A stretch of 64,000 bases of DNA from Sphingobium chungbukense. GTDB taxonomy: Bacteria; Pseudomonadota; Alphaproteobacteria; Sphingomonadales; Sphingomonadaceae. This document shows, in pieces, positions 15,715 to 24,965 of the stretch; within the stretch, counting starts at the first letter, position 1, and every line of letters starts with the position of its first letter. The position numbers were made by a program, and so were the translations under genes. The stretch spans positions 646,501 through 710,500 of the forward strand of contig NZ_LBIC01000001.1 of NCBI RefSeq assembly GCF_001005725.1, written 5' to 3'. The notes under the pieces are model-generated. The model saw only the letters and a list, made by a program, of their open reading frames with translations, was not told the DNA's origin and made no database searches.

Positions 15715-17493
15715 TCAGCCCTTGTATAGGGCGTCCAGCCGTTCCTGATAGCGGGCGCGGATGACGTGGCGGCGGATCTTCATGGAAGGCGTCATCTCGC
15801 CATTGTCGATGGTGAAGGGCTCGTCCGCGAGAATGAAGCGCCGCACCCGTTCGATCACAGACAGATCGTCATTCACCCGGTCGACCGCCGCGCGCAATGC
15901 CGCCTGATAGCCCGAATCGGCATCGACTCCTTCGACCGCCAGTCCCCGCGCCGTGGCCCATTCGCGGGTCCATTCGGCATCAGGTACCAGCAACCCGACC
16001 AGATGCGGACGGCGATCGCCATGGACCATTGCCTGTCCGATCTCAGGCTGGAGCGTCAGCATGCCTTCGACCTTCTGCGGCGAGACATTGTCGCCCTTGT
16101 CGTTGACGATCAGATCCTTCTTGCGGTCCGTGATGCGGACGCGGCCTTTGGCATCGATCTCGCCAATGTCGCCGGTGTGCAGCCAGCCATTTTGCAGCGC
16201 TCTCTCCGTTTCCGCCGGATTGCGCCAATAGCCGTGCATCACCAGTTCGCCGCGCACGAGGATCTCGCCATCCTCCGCGATCCGCACTTCCACGCCATCG
16301 AGCGGCGGGCCGACCGTGTCCATCGCGATGCCGGCTCGGGGGCGGTTGCAACTGATCACCGGTCCAGCCTCGGTCTGGCCATAGCCCTGGAGCAGCGTCA
16401 GCCCCATCGCGTCGAAGAACAGGCCGACATCGGGATTGAGCGGCGCGCCCCCCGACACCAGCGCCTTCATCCGTCCGCCGAAACGCGCCGCGATCTTGGG
16501 CTTGAGCGTATGGGACAGCAGCGCCTTCATCGGCAGGTCGAGCAGCGATTTCTGCCCGCGCTGTTCCTTGGCGGCGATGCGCAGCGCCTGTCCAAGCAGA
16601 TAGGCGGGGAATTTGCCCTGCTTCTCGATCGACTTGATGATGCGGGCGCGCAGCACTTCGAACAGGCGGGGAACGACGACCATGATCGTCGGCCGCGTCT
16701 CTTCGATATTGCTGGCCAGCTTTTCCAGCCCCTCCGCATAATAGATCTGCCCCGCCAGCATGATCGGCATGAACTGGCCGCCGCTATGCTCATAGGCGTG
16801 GGAGAGGGGGAGGAAGGAGAGGAACACCTCCTCATCCCATCCGAAATCCTCCTCCAGCAGCCGGCCGGCGCCCTCGATATTGCAGAGGATGGAGCCATGA
16901 TGCTGCATCACCCCACGCGGCGCGCCGCCGGTGCCGCTGGTGTAGATGATGCAGGCCAGATCGTCGCGTTTCGCCGTCTGGCTGGCGGCGCAGGCATCGA
17001 TGTCGGTCGGATGATGCGCGATCAGGTCGCTCCACAGATGGCAGGCGACGCTCCCCTGCGCACCCCGAAGCGGCTCCATGCCGATGACGAAGCTCGCCTG
17101 CGATCGCAACACGGCGGGCATCAGATTCTGCGCCAGCTTGGCGGTGGACACGATGACCGCGCGGGCGCCGCTGTCGGTCAGGATATGCTGGTGATCGCGC
17201 GTGGTGTTGGTGGTGTAGGTCGGCACCGTGACGCAGCCCGCCGCCATGATGGCAAGGTCCGCGATGCAGAATTCCGGCCGGTTCTCGCTGACCAGCATCA
17301 CGGGATCGCCGGGCTTCAGCCCCTGCGCCTGCAAGGCGCTGGCGAGCGAAGCCACCTGATGGGCGACCTCGGTCCAGCTCAGCGATTGCCACTGGCCCGC
17401 CTCCTTACGCCAGAGGAACGGGGCGTCGCCCATGGCTCCGGCGCGGGTGAAGAACATGGTCACCAGATTGGGAAAACGCTCGATCGCCCTCAA
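15715..17493 (-). CDS. AMP-dependent long-chain acyl-CoA synthetase
   Basis: 592 residues, the length of FAA1-type ligases. It activates a fatty acid with ATP and couples it to CoA. The adenylation P-loop YTSGTGGAPRGVMQHH is near residue 185, the GYGQTEAGP motif near 370, the hinge/ATP motif GWLHTGDIGEID near 440, and the DRKKDLIVNDKGDNVSP segment near 460. No signal or membrane segment. It is separated from ruvB by 108 bases. Chain length preference is not readable, so I give no symbol (a fadD-type name would be common). Confidence 0.9.
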   Translation of the reverse strand: MRAIERFPNLVTMFFTRAGAMGDAPFLWRKEAGQWQSLSWTEVAHQVASLASALQAQGLKPGDPVMLVSENRPEFCIADLAIMAAGCVTVPTYTTNTTRDHQHILTDSGARAVIVSTAKLAQNLMPAVLRSQASFVIGMEPLRGAQGSVACHLWSDLIAHHPTDIDACAASQTAKRDDLACIIYTSGTGGAPRGVMQHHGSILCNIEGAGRLLEEDFGWDEEVFLSFLPLSHAYEHSGGQFMPIMLAGQIYYAEGLEKLASNIEETRPTIMVVVPRLFEVLRARIIKSIEKQGKFPAYLLGQALRIAAKEQRGQKSLLDLPMKALLSHTLKPKIAARFGGRMKALVSGGAPLNPDVGLFFDAMGLTLLQGYGQTEAGPVISCNRPRAGIAMDTVGPPLDGVEVRIAEDGEILVRGELVMHGYWRNPAETERALQNGWLHTGDIGEIDAKGRVRITDRKKDLIVNDKGDNVSPQKVEGMLTLQPEIGQAMVHGDRRPHLVGLLVPDAEWTREWATARGLAVEGVDADSGYQAALRAAVDRVNDDLSVIERVRRFILADEPFTIDNGEMTPSMKIRRHVIRARYQERLDALYKG

Positions 17494-17601
17494 AACGGCA
17501 TCTCCTCACTCGTGGCGCGTCGCTTGCACGCCTCTTCGCTGCCTGGCGAGGCTATAACCCTGCCGGATCGTGACGGCCATGATTTTTCCGGGATTTCAAG
17601 T

Positions 17602-18621
17602 CTAGTCGAACAGGCCGTCCTGAACATTGGAGGGCGGGTTCAGCCCCAGATGCTTCCAACCCGGACCGTTGAGGCAACGACCGCGCGCGGTACGGGCGAT
17701 CAGGCCAAGTTGGATGAGATAGGGCTCGATCACTTCCTCGATCGTGTCGCGGGCTTCGGAAAGGCCCGCCGCCAGGGTTTCGACCCCGACCGGCCCGCCG
17801 CGATAGATGTCCGCGATCATGGTCAGATAGCGGCGATCCATGAGGTCGAGGCCGAGATGGTCGACCTCCAGCCGGGTCAGCGCAGCATCGGCCACCTTGG
17901 CGTCCACCGCCGGCGCGCCCGCGACATTGGCGAAGTCGCGCACCCGCCGCAGCAGCCGCCCGGAAATGCGGGGAGTGCCCCGCGACCGGCGGGCGATTTC
18001 GATCGCGCCGTCGGAGGTGATGGCCAGGTCGAGCAGCCGCGCCGCGCGCCGCACGACCAGTTCCAATTCGTCGACGGTGTAGAATTGCAGCCGCACCGGA
18101 ATACCGAAGCGATCGCGCAGCGGCGTCGTCAGCAACCCCTGCCGCGTGGTCGCGCCGACCAGCGTGAAGGGCGGCAGGTCGATCCGCACCGAACGGGCCG
18201 AGGGGCCTTCGCCGATCATCAGGTCCAGCGCCCGGTCCTCCATGGCGGGATAGAGGACTTCCTCGACGGCGGGATTGAGGCGGTGAATCTCGTCGACGAA
18301 GAGCACGTCGCCCTCGTCCAGATTGGTGAGCAGCGCGGCAAGGTCGCCCGATTTGGCGATCACCGGACCGGAGGTCGCGCGGAACCCCACGCCCATCTCG
18401 CGGGCGACGATCTGCGCCAGCGTCGTCTTGCCAAGGCCGGGCGGGCCGAAGAAGAGCACATGGTCCAGCGCCTCGCCGCGCCCCTTTGCGGCTTCGATGA
18501 AGATACGCAGATTTTCGCGCGCCGCCTGCTGGCCGATGAACTCGGTCAGCGACTTGGGACGCAGCGCCGCATCGGCATCCTCGATGCGGCGGGTGGAGGA
18601 GATCAGGCGGTCCTCGCTCAC
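17602..18621 (-). CDS. ruvB: Holliday junction branch-migration helicase RuvB
   Basis: 339 residues. This AAA+ motor drives branch migration of Holliday junctions with RuvA. Walker A is GPPGLGKT at 59-66, Walker B DEIH at 110-113, sensor 1 lies in [19 protein letters not shown], and the C-terminal winged helix has RTARGR near residue 315. Its ATG overlaps the ruvA stop by 4 bases (ATGA), so the two are translationally coupled. ruvC is not next to them, which is not unusual. Confidence 0.97.
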   Translation of the reverse strand: MSEDRLISSTRRIEDADAALRPKSLTEFIGQQAARENLRIFIEAAKGRGEALDHVLFFGPPGLGKTTLAQIVAREMGVGFRATSGPVIAKSGDLAALLTNLDEGDVLFVDEIHRLNPAVEEVLYPAMEDRALDLMIGEGPSARSVRIDLPPFTLVGATTRQGLLTTPLRDRFGIPVRLQFYTVDELELVVRRAARLLDLAITSDGAIEIARRSRGTPRISGRLLRRVRDFANVAGAPAVDAKVADAALTRLEVDHLGLDLMDRRYLTMIADIYRGGPVGVETLAAGLSEARDTIEEVIEPYLIQLGLIARTARGRCLNGPGWKHLGLNPPSNVQDGLFD

Positions 18622-19226
18622 TTGGCGGCTTTCCTGAGAGCCAGGCGGACGAGCGCGTCAAGCGAAGCGCCTTCGCCCAGTTCCTCTTCGGCGGCGGCGA
18701 CGGCCGTGCCGGCTTCGGCAGGCTTGAAGCCGAGATTCTGCAATGCGGAGATCGCGTCGGCGCTGTGACCGCCGACCGGGACCGCCGCGAATCCGCCACC
18801 GGCCGCACCGGCGGAGGTGGGCACGGCGCCGATCTTGTCCTTCAGCTCATTGGCGATGCGCTGGGCGAGTTTGGGGCCGACGCCGTTGGCGCGGGCGATC
18901 ATCGCCTTGTCCCCGGTCGCCACGGCGCGGTGCAGCTCTCCAGGCTCCAGCGCGGAGAGGATGGCGAGCGCCACCCGAGACCCCACGCCCTGTACGCTGG
19001 TCAGCAGGCGGAACCAGTCGCGCTCCTCCGCCCGTGCGAAGCCGACGAGGCGGATCGAATCCTCCGACACCAGCATTTCGGTGTGCACCGTCACCGCTTC
19101 GCCCACCGGCCCCAGTGCCGCGAGCGTGCGCGACGAGGCGCCGACCAGATAGCCGACCCCGCCCACATCGATGATGGCGTGGTCCAGTCCTGTGCTGTCC
19201 AGCCGCCCTTTCAGTTTCGCGATCAT
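18618..19226 (-). CDS. ruvA: Holliday junction DNA helicase subunit RuvA
   Basis: 202 residues. A tetramer of RuvA holds the four-way junction and loads RuvB. Domain I is an OB-fold ([12 protein letters not shown] start, [23 protein letters not shown]). Domain II has two helix-hairpin-helix motifs ([18 protein letters not shown] and [19 protein letters not shown]). A Gly/Ala-rich linker at about 140-155 joins domain III, which contacts RuvB. It is first in the ruvAB operon. I found only a single GTTC half of the alphaproteobacterial SOS box (GTTC-N7-GTTC) just upstream, so LexA control is not supported. Confidence 0.96.
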   Translation of the reverse strand: MIAKLKGRLDSTGLDHAIIDVGGVGYLVGASSRTLAALGPVGEAVTVHTEMLVSEDSIRLVGFARAEERDWFRLLTSVQGVGSRVALAILSALEPGELHRAVATGDKAMIARANGVGPKLAQRIANELKDKIGAVPTSAGAAGGGFAAVPVGGHSADAISALQNLGFKPAEAGTAVAAAEEELGEGASLDALVRLALRKAAK

Positions 19227-19364
19227 GCCCCACGCCCTTTGGTCATGATCTGTTCTTTAGGGGGCTCTCCCGCGGGGCGCCAGTCAAAAACCGAGACGCT
19301 CCGGCACCATTTGCATCGCTGCGCGTAGAGCAGCCGACAGCGCAACGGGAAAGGAACGGAAAAT

Positions 19365-19940
19365 ATGCCGATGCAGGCACCCCTGCTGGGTCCAAGGGAC
19401 TTTGAATTTCCCGCGATCATGCTCTCGGGGCTGGTCGATCACGGCATGTATCTGCATTTCCGCCAATGCCTGTCGACTGCCGCGCAGCAGGGGCTGGTGG
19501 TGGTGGAGATTTCCACGCTTGGCGGCGATCCGGAAATCGCGCGGATGATGGGGGAAGATATCCGCTTCCAGTCGGACCTTTATCCCGAGCGGCGGCTGGT
19601 GTTCCTCGGCAAGACGGCGGTCTATTCGGCAGGCGCGACCTTCATGGGCTTCTTTGCGGCTGAAAACCGCTATCTGACGCGGGGCACGCGGCTGATGATC
19701 CATGAACGGATCATCACGCGGGACATCCATCTTCAGGGGCCGCTCTCCACCTGCATCGCCTCGCTCAAGGCCACCCTCCATGAAATCGAGGCGTCGATCG
19801 CCATCCAGAATGAGGGCTTCGCCAATCTGATCCTGGGTTCCCAGATCTCGATGGAGGATCTGTTGCGGCGCGCGCCGGAAAACTGGTATCTGGAGGCCAA
19901 TGAGGCGGTATCGCTCGGCCTGGCTGCGGCGGTGATATGA
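19365..19940 (+). CDS. ClpP-like serine peptidase homologue
   Basis: 191 residues with the ClpP/crotonase fold order: VVVEISTLGGDPEIARMM resembles the ClpP GG loop and following helix. Ser88 in VYSAGATFMG takes the nucleophile place, and His113 in LMIHERI matches the ClpP MIHQP histidine. The C-terminal NWYLEANEAVSLGLAAAVI resembles the ClpP AxEAxxYGLxDxI end. The sequence around Ser88 differs from ClpP GQAASMGA, and no clpX or clpA is adjacent, so it is not the housekeeping ClpP. AAGGAACGG precedes the ATG. Its stop overlaps the first ATG of the DUF1345 gene. Confidence 0.7.
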   Translation: MPMQAPLLGPRDFEFPAIMLSGLVDHGMYLHFRQCLSTAAQQGLVVVEISTLGGDPEIARMMGEDIRFQSDLYPERRLVFLGKTAVYSAGATFMGFFAAENRYLTRGTRLMIHERIITRDIHLQGPLSTCIASLKATLHEIEASIAIQNEGFANLILGSQISMEDLLRRAPENWYLEANEAVSLGLAAAVI

Positions 19941-20608
19941 CGGCTTGCCGAAAGGCGGTTTTTACCTTTTCTATGTGCAGGATGAGCCGCCCGCAAATCT
20001 TCCCCTGGCGCTACGGCATGTTCCTGGCGCTGCTTGCCAGCATGGTGCCTTTCGCACTGCTGCTGCCCTGGCATGAGGCGGTGATGGCGGGGTTCGATCT
20101 GGCCGCGCTGGCCTTTTTGCTGTCGGTCTGGCCATTGCTGGATTCCGATCCGGATTCGATGCGGCGGAAGGCGGCCGAAAATGACGCCAACCGGCAGTTG
20201 ATGCTGCTGCTGACCGGGATCGTTTCGATAGTGGTTCTGGTCGCGGTGGGCGTGGCGGTCAGCCAGCATGGCGGGCCAAGCGCGGCGTCGATTGCCCTGC
20301 TGCTGGCGACGCTGGCCTTGGCGTGGCTGTTCTCCAACCTCGTCTACGCCATGCATTATGCGCATATCTTCTATCTGGAGGGCGATCGCGGCGGGGATAG
20401 TGGGGGTCTGGATTTCCCCGACACGAAGGAGCCGGGCTATTGGGATTTCGTCTATTTCGCCTTCACCCTGGGCATGACCTTCCAGACGTCCGATACTGCG
20501 GTGACGGCCACGGCCATGCGCCAGACGGTGGTGTTCCACTGCCTGGCGGCCTTCGTCTTCAATCTCGGCATCCTCGCCTTCACCATCAATGTGCTGGGCG
20601 GGAGTTGA
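19937..20608 (+). CDS. DUF1345 membrane protein
   Basis: Up to 223 residues. The ATG at 19937 overlaps the upstream stop by 4 bases, but ATGs at 19973 or 19982 (MSRPQIFPWRYGMF) fit the family start better, so the first 12-15 residues are uncertain. Five or so membrane segments: about 27-45, 50-66, 90-108, 120-140 and a last one near 200-218. The DUF1345 signature lies in YWDFVYFAFTLGMTFQTSDTAV, quoted in part: YFAFTLGMTFQTSDTAV. Function is unknown for the whole family. Probably expressed with the ClpP-like gene. Confidence 0.8.
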   Translation: MTACRKAVFTFSMCRMSRPQIFPWRYGMFLALLASMVPFALLLPWHEAVMAGFDLAALAFLLSVWPLLDSDPDSMRRKAAENDANRQLMLLLTGIVSIVVLVAVGVAVSQHGGPSAASIALLLATLALAWLFSNLVYAMHYAHIFYLEGDRGGDSGGLDFPDTKEPGYWDFVYFAFTLGMTFQTSDTAVTATAMRQTVVFHCLAAFVFNLGILAFTINVLGGS

Positions 20609-20612
20609 CCCT

Positions 20613-21368
20613 TCAGAGCGCGATCATGGAGATTTGCCGGCCATAATCCGGTTCGCCGCGATGGCAGGAGCGGCGGTAGCTGTAGAATCGTTCGGGCTGG
20701 CTATAGGTATCTTCGTCCAGCATTTCGATCCGTCCGATCCCGGCTCCGGCCAGACGGGCGGCGACATAGGCGGCGATGTCGAACTGGCAATGCCCCTCGC
20801 GCCCGGCGCTGAAGAAACGGTCATTCTCCGCATCCTCCGCCGCGAACCGCGCCGCAAAATCCAGCGTCACCTCATAGGAGGCGCGGCCGATGCACGGGCC
20901 GATCGCGGTGACGATCCGACCGCGATCCGCGCCCAGCACCTCCATCGCGGCAATGGTGCGATCGGTGACGCCCCCGATTGCGCCCTTCCATCCCGCATGG
21001 GCCGCCCCCACCACGCCCGCCTGCGCGTCGGCGAACAGCACCGGCACGCAATCGGCCGTCAATATGCCCAATATCAGCCCCGGACGGTCCGTCACCATGG
21101 CGTCGGCGGAAGGGCGGTCGTCTTCCGGAATCGGCGCGGTGACGGTCACGACATCGGGCGAATGCACCTGATGCACCGTCACCAGCGTCGCGCCGGGCAA
21201 CAGCGCGTCGCGGGCGAGGTCGCGGTTGCGCAGTACCGCTTCCCGCTCGTCGGCGGACCCCAGGCCGACATTCAGCCCGGCATGAACCCCGGTCGAAACG
21301 CCGCCGCGCCGCCCGGCAAAGCCATGCTTCACATCGCCCAAGGCCGGCGCCCGCAGCAATTCGATCAT
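20613..21368 (-). CDS. pgeF: Peptidoglycan editing factor PgeF (laccase-fold, YfiH/DUF152)
   Basis: 251 residues. PgeF removes wrongly incorporated serine from the peptidoglycan stem, by family knowledge; older annotations call it a polyphenol oxidase. The three zinc ligands are visible: His69 (HQVHSPD), Cys107 (TADCVPV) and His124 (AHAGWKG). The C-terminal FYSYRRSCHRGEPDYGRQ segment is also typical. Convergent with the DUF1345 gene, with stops 4 bases apart. Alternative purine nucleoside phosphorylase activity has been reported for relatives. Confidence 0.9.
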   Translation of the reverse strand: MIELLRAPALGDVKHGFAGRRGGVSTGVHAGLNVGLGSADEREAVLRNRDLARDALLPGATLVTVHQVHSPDVVTVTAPIPEDDRPSADAMVTDRPGLILGILTADCVPVLFADAQAGVVGAAHAGWKGAIGGVTDRTIAAMEVLGADRGRIVTAIGPCIGRASYEVTLDFAARFAAEDAENDRFFSAGREGHCQFDIAAYVAARLAGAGIGRIEMLDEDTYSQPERFYSYRRSCHRGEPDYGRQISMIAL

Positions 21369-21532
21369 CCGTCACTCCCTTGGGCCCGCATGGAAAGCAG
21401 TTTTGATCCATGTCCTGAATGCGCAACATACTTGCGCGCGCCAGATTAGGCGATAGTCTCCGCTTCATCACAAAAGGGGAGCGGCCGCAACGGCCGCCCG
21501 GGCAAAAGACATCAGATATAAAGGGCTCCATC

Positions 21533-23149
21533 ATGATTTTCGGGCGCATAAAGCCTCTGGATGCCATATTGGCCACGGCCGAGAAGAAATCGCTCGTCCG
21601 CACATTGGGGCCGATCCAGCTGACGCTGTTGGGTGTCGGTGCCATCATCGGCACCGGCATTTTCGTTTTGACCGCCGCCGCCGCGCAAAAGGCCGGGCCG
21701 GGCATGATGTGGAGCTTCATGATCGCGGGCGCGGTCTGCGCCTTCGCCGCGCTCTGCTATTCGGAAATCGCATCGATGGTGCCGGTTTCGGGATCGGCCT
21801 ATACCTATACCTATGCCGTGGTCGGCGAATTGCTGGCCTGGATGGTCGGCTGGGCGCTGATTCTGGAATATGCGGTGGCCGCCAGCGCCGTGTCGGTCGG
21901 CTGGTCAGGCTATTTCATGGGGCTTTTGAAAAGTATAACCGGGCTTGAGCTGCCACAGGCCCTATCCGCCGGGCCGGTCTGGACGATGAACGGCCTCCTT
22001 CCCCATGCCGATTTCAGCCATGGCTTCATCAACATTCCTGCCATCTTCGTCGCGCTGGCAGTCACCGCGCTGCTGGTGATCGGCACCACCGAAAGCGCCC
22101 GCGTCAACGCCGTGCTGGTCGCGATCAAGGTGACGGCGCTCACCGCCTTCATCATCCTCACCCTTCCGGCGCTCAAGACCGGCAATTTCTCGCCCTTCGC
22201 GCCCAATGGCTGGTTTGGTCCGGAGGGCACGAGCGGCATGGGCATTGTCGGCGCCGCCGCCTCGATCTTCTTCGCCTATGTCGGCTTCGACGCTGTGTCG
22301 ACCGCGGCGGAGGAAACCAAAAATCCCCAGCGCAACGTGCCGATCGGCCTGATCGGCTCGCTCGCGCTCTGCACCATCTTCTACCTGCTGGTCGCCGCCG
22401 GCGCGATCGGCGCGATCGGCGCGCAGCCCGTCCTCGGCCCCGACGGTTCGATCGTGGCGCCGGGTTCGCAGGGCTTTGCCGCCGCCTGCGCCACTGCCGC
22501 CCATGCCAAGGATCTGGTCTGCTCCAACGAAGCGCTGGCCCACGTGCTGCGCGAAATCAACTGGACGGTCGTGGGCAATGCGCTCGGCCTTGCCGCCAAT
22601 CTGGCGCTGCCCTCGGTCATCCTGATGATGATGTTCGGCCAGACCCGCATCTTCTTCGTCATGGCGCGTGACGGCCTGCTCCCTGAAAAGCTCGCCAGCA
22701 TCCATCCGAAGTTCAAGACGCCCCATGTCGTCACCATGGTCACCGGCGTCTTCGTGGCCATCGGGGCGGCGCTGCTGCCCGTCGGGCAGTTGGCGGATAT
22801 CTCCAACTCCGGCACGCTCTTCGCCTTCTTCATGGTGTCGATCGCGGTGCTGGTGCTGCGCGTCAAGGAACCGGGCCGGGCGCGGCCGTTCCGTACCCCG
22901 CTGGTCTGGGGGATCGCGCCGACCGCGGCGTTCGGTTGCGTGTTCCTCTTCTTCAACCTGCCCGTCGATGCGCAGTTGGTGCTGCCGATCTGGGGTGGCC
23001 TCGGCCTCGTCCTCTATTTCATCTATGGTTATCGCAAGAGCCATGTCGGACGCGGCATCGTCGAAACGCATGAGCAGGATGTCGGTATTCCGCCGCTGCC
23101 GGTGCCGCCCATGCCGGGCGCGCACACGCCCGGCGGCCAGGACGCCTGA
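21533..23149 (+). CDS. APC-family amino acid permease
   Basis: 538 residues from the ATG at 21533; the frame is open upstream to 21419 but the first 38 codons are not membrane-protein-like. It begins with a cytoplasmic helix, then about 12 membrane segments, the first with GVGAIIGTGIFVL, the APC substrate-binding unwound helix. FFAYVGFDAVSTAAEETKNP is the conserved segment 6 and following loop. It resembles cationic amino acid transporters (CAT/YfnA type) in the inner membrane. The leader contains a GCGGCCG-CAA-CGGCCGC hairpin at 21481-21497. A strong terminator follows. Confidence 0.88.
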   Translation: MIFGRIKPLDAILATAEKKSLVRTLGPIQLTLLGVGAIIGTGIFVLTAAAAQKAGPGMMWSFMIAGAVCAFAALCYSEIASMVPVSGSAYTYTYAVVGELLAWMVGWALILEYAVAASAVSVGWSGYFMGLLKSITGLELPQALSAGPVWTMNGLLPHADFSHGFINIPAIFVALAVTALLVIGTTESARVNAVLVAIKVTALTAFIILTLPALKTGNFSPFAPNGWFGPEGTSGMGIVGAAASIFFAYVGFDAVSTAAEETKNPQRNVPIGLIGSLALCTIFYLLVAAGAIGAIGAQPVLGPDGSIVAPGSQGFAAACATAAHAKDLVCSNEALAHVLREINWTVVGNALGLAANLALPSVILMMMFGQTRIFFVMARDGLLPEKLASIHPKFKTPHVVTMVTGVFVAIGAALLPVGQLADISNSGTLFAFFMVSIAVLVLRVKEPGRARPFRTPLVWGIAPTAAFGCVFLFFNLPVDAQLVLPIWGGLGLVLYFIYGYRKSHVGRGIVETHEQDVGIPPLPVPPMPGAHTPGGQDA

Positions 23150-23156
23150 GCATATG

Positions 23157-23190
23157 GAAACGGGGCGGGAAACCGCCCCGTTTCTTTTTT
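23157..23190 (+). terminator. Intrinsic terminator between permease and MFS genes
   Basis: GAAACGGGGCGG and CCGCCCCGTTTC form a 12-bp stem with a short loop, followed by CTTTTTT. It ends the permease transcript; the minus-strand MFS gene stops at its edge (23189), and the symmetric A-run means it may also serve that gene. Confidence 0.92.
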
Positions 23191-24463
23191 AGCGTATCAG
23201 CTCGAATTCCGGATCGCGCAGCACCCCATGATGGGGCCGGGTGAACAATTTTCCCCTTTCGGCCCAGGCGACGATCAGGAAGGAAACCGAGCCGAATATG
23301 ACCAGCCCCAGTGTCAGCGGCATCGTCGTCGCGTCGAAGGCGCGACCTACCATGCTACCCAGGGCGCTCGATACGGCGGTGGTCAGGAACGCCTGAAAGG
23401 AAGAAGCGACGCCCGCACCCCTCGCGAAAGGCTCCATCGAGATCGCGCTGAAATTGGACGCGGTGAAGGCCACCGTCATCATGGTCAGGGACTGTAGGAT
23501 CATGAAGCTCACGATCGTCTCATATCCCGAGAGGACAACCGCCAGATGGGCCAGATTGATGAGCACCAGAACCAGCAGCGCCGTCTGGCTGAGGCGCCGC
23601 GCACCGAAGCGGGAGACGAGGCGGCTGTTGAGCAGGCTGCCGATCCCCATGCTGCCCGCGATCGCAGCAAAGGCGAAGGGAAAGATCTTCTGCGCGTCGA
23701 AAATGTCGAAGAAGATCTGCTGCACCGACAGGATGAAGCCGATCAGCCCACTCATCACCACGCCGCTCGCCAGCATATATCCGATCGAACTGCGCGTACG
23801 CACGATCGTGCCGACGGTCCGCCAGATCGCGCCCGCGTTCATGCGCAGCCGATTGTCGGGCTGGAGCGTTTCGGGCAAGCGGGTGATCATCCACAGCAGG
23901 ATCAATGTCGCCAGGATCGCGAGCGCCCAGAAAATCCAGCGCCACGGTGCGATCCACAATATTGCCTGGCCGAAGGTCGGCGCCATCACCGGAATCAGCA
24001 TGAACACGGCGAAGATCAACGACATCACCCGTGCCATGGCGTCGCCCTTGAAGCGGTCGCGGACGATGCTCACGGTGATGACCCGGCTCGCTCCCGCGAA
24101 GAAACCGGCGCAGGCGCGCCCGGCCAGCATCATGGCGAAGCTCTGCGCTCCGGCGCAGGCGATAGCGGACAGAATGAACAGCGCCATCGCGCTGCCCAGC
24201 ACCCGCTTGCGCCCGAATCGGTCCGACAGCACGCCGAACAGCAGCGATCCGCAACCCAGCCCCAGAAAATAGACGCTGATGATCAACTGCCGGTCATTGG
24301 CATGGGGGATCGCCAGATCGCGCCCGATCTCCGGCAGGGCAGGCAGCATCGGATCGATGGACAGCGCATTCATCGCCATCAGGCAGGCGCAAAGCATCAC
24401 GAATTCGCGGAAAGCTATGTCCTTTTTTGGGAGCGCCGTAGCGTTTTCGGGCCGATCGGTCAT
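23189..24463 (-). CDS. Bcr/CflA-type MFS drug-efflux transporter
   Basis: 424 residues from the ATG at 24463 (MTDRPENATALPKKD); an upstream in-frame start at 24589 would add 42 unlikely residues. Twelve membrane segments are visible. The MFS motif A between segments 2 and 3 reads GVLSDRFGRKRVLG, and the first segment has NALSIDPMLPALPEIG, a Bcr/CflA hallmark. This family exports drugs such as bicyclomycin and chloramphenicol, or sulfonamides, with protons. Substrate is unknown. Its 5' side faces the Sel1 gene across 199 bases. Confidence 0.88.
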   Translation of the reverse strand: MTDRPENATALPKKDIAFREFVMLCACLMAMNALSIDPMLPALPEIGRDLAIPHANDRQLIISVYFLGLGCGSLLFGVLSDRFGRKRVLGSAMALFILSAIACAGAQSFAMMLAGRACAGFFAGASRVITVSIVRDRFKGDAMARVMSLIFAVFMLIPVMAPTFGQAILWIAPWRWIFWALAILATLILLWMITRLPETLQPDNRLRMNAGAIWRTVGTIVRTRSSIGYMLASGVVMSGLIGFILSVQQIFFDIFDAQKIFPFAFAAIAGSMGIGSLLNSRLVSRFGARRLSQTALLVLVLINLAHLAVVLSGYETIVSFMILQSLTMMTVAFTASNFSAISMEPFARGAGVASSFQAFLTTAVSSALGSMVGRAFDATTMPLTLGLVIFGSVSFLIVAWAERGKLFTRPHHGVLRDPEFELIR

Positions 24464-24662
24464 GGCAGGCGCTATGGGGACATTCACCGGTTGGCGCCAC
24501 CCCTTTAGTGGGTGGGGGATGACGTTAACCCTTTCGGGCACACTATTTCCGTCATTCGCCCGACAATTCCCGAAATTGCCGTTAACCATTTTTTAGCCGC
24601 AGCCGGTGCAGCCTGTCGCCTGTCGAAAACCATCGTGACGATTCCACAGGGGAAATTGGGTT
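24464..24662. promoter_or_regulatory. Divergent control region between the MFS and Sel1 genes
   Basis: 199 bases holding the promoters of both genes. It contains two GTTAACC boxes (near 24524 and 24581). The second, TTAA-N7-TTAG at 24582-24596, is one base off the CtrA consensus TTAA-N7-TTAA. A CCACCC-N7-GGGTGG inverted repeat is at 24497-24515. No experimental support. Confidence 0.3.
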
Positions 24663-24959
24663 ATGGCGAATAGTCTGAAAAACGCGCAATTTCTGATGGA
24701 AAGCCGCCTTTCCAATGCGGCGGGCGCAACGGCGGAAGCCTGTTTCGAGCTGGGTGTGGCCTATAGCTGCGGCACGGGCGATCTGTCGGTCGATCTGATC
24801 GAGGCGCATAAATGGTTCAACCTTGCGGCTCTCAAAGGCAGCGAAGAGGGCCAAGCCATGCGCGCGGAAATCGCCGGAGAAATGTCGGCGCGCGAAATCG
24901 CCGAGGCTCAGCGCCAGGCGCGCGCGGTGATCGCGATGACGCAGTTGCGCGCAGCCTGA
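24663..24959 (+). CDS. Small Sel1-repeat protein
   Basis: 98 residues. One Sel1-like repeat is clear: EACFELGVAYSCGTGDLSVDL then IEAHKWFNLAALKGSEEG, quoted in pieces. The rest is an Ala/Arg-rich helix ending in QRQARAVIAMTQLRAA. Sel1 repeats form helix pairs for protein contacts. Small one-repeat proteins like this are common in sphingomonads, and their role is unknown. No signal peptide. It is convergent with the GNAT gene, 6 bases between stops. Confidence 0.8.
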   Translation: MANSLKNAQFLMESRLSNAAGATAEACFELGVAYSCGTGDLSVDLIEAHKWFNLAALKGSEEGQAMRAEIAGEMSAREIAEAQRQARAVIAMTQLRAA

Positions 24960-24965
24960 ACGGGC

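Noticed and set aside
15766-18768. 1000-codon plus-strand open frame opposite the acyl-CoA ligase and ruvB
   Set aside because: It is antisense to two well-supported genes and has no recognisable domain. Its Arg/His/Gln-rich composition is typical of the complementary frame in GC-rich coding DNA.
19227-19300. LexA (SOS) box before ruvA
   Set aside because: Only one GTTC half-site is present; the second GTTC at 7-base spacing is missing.
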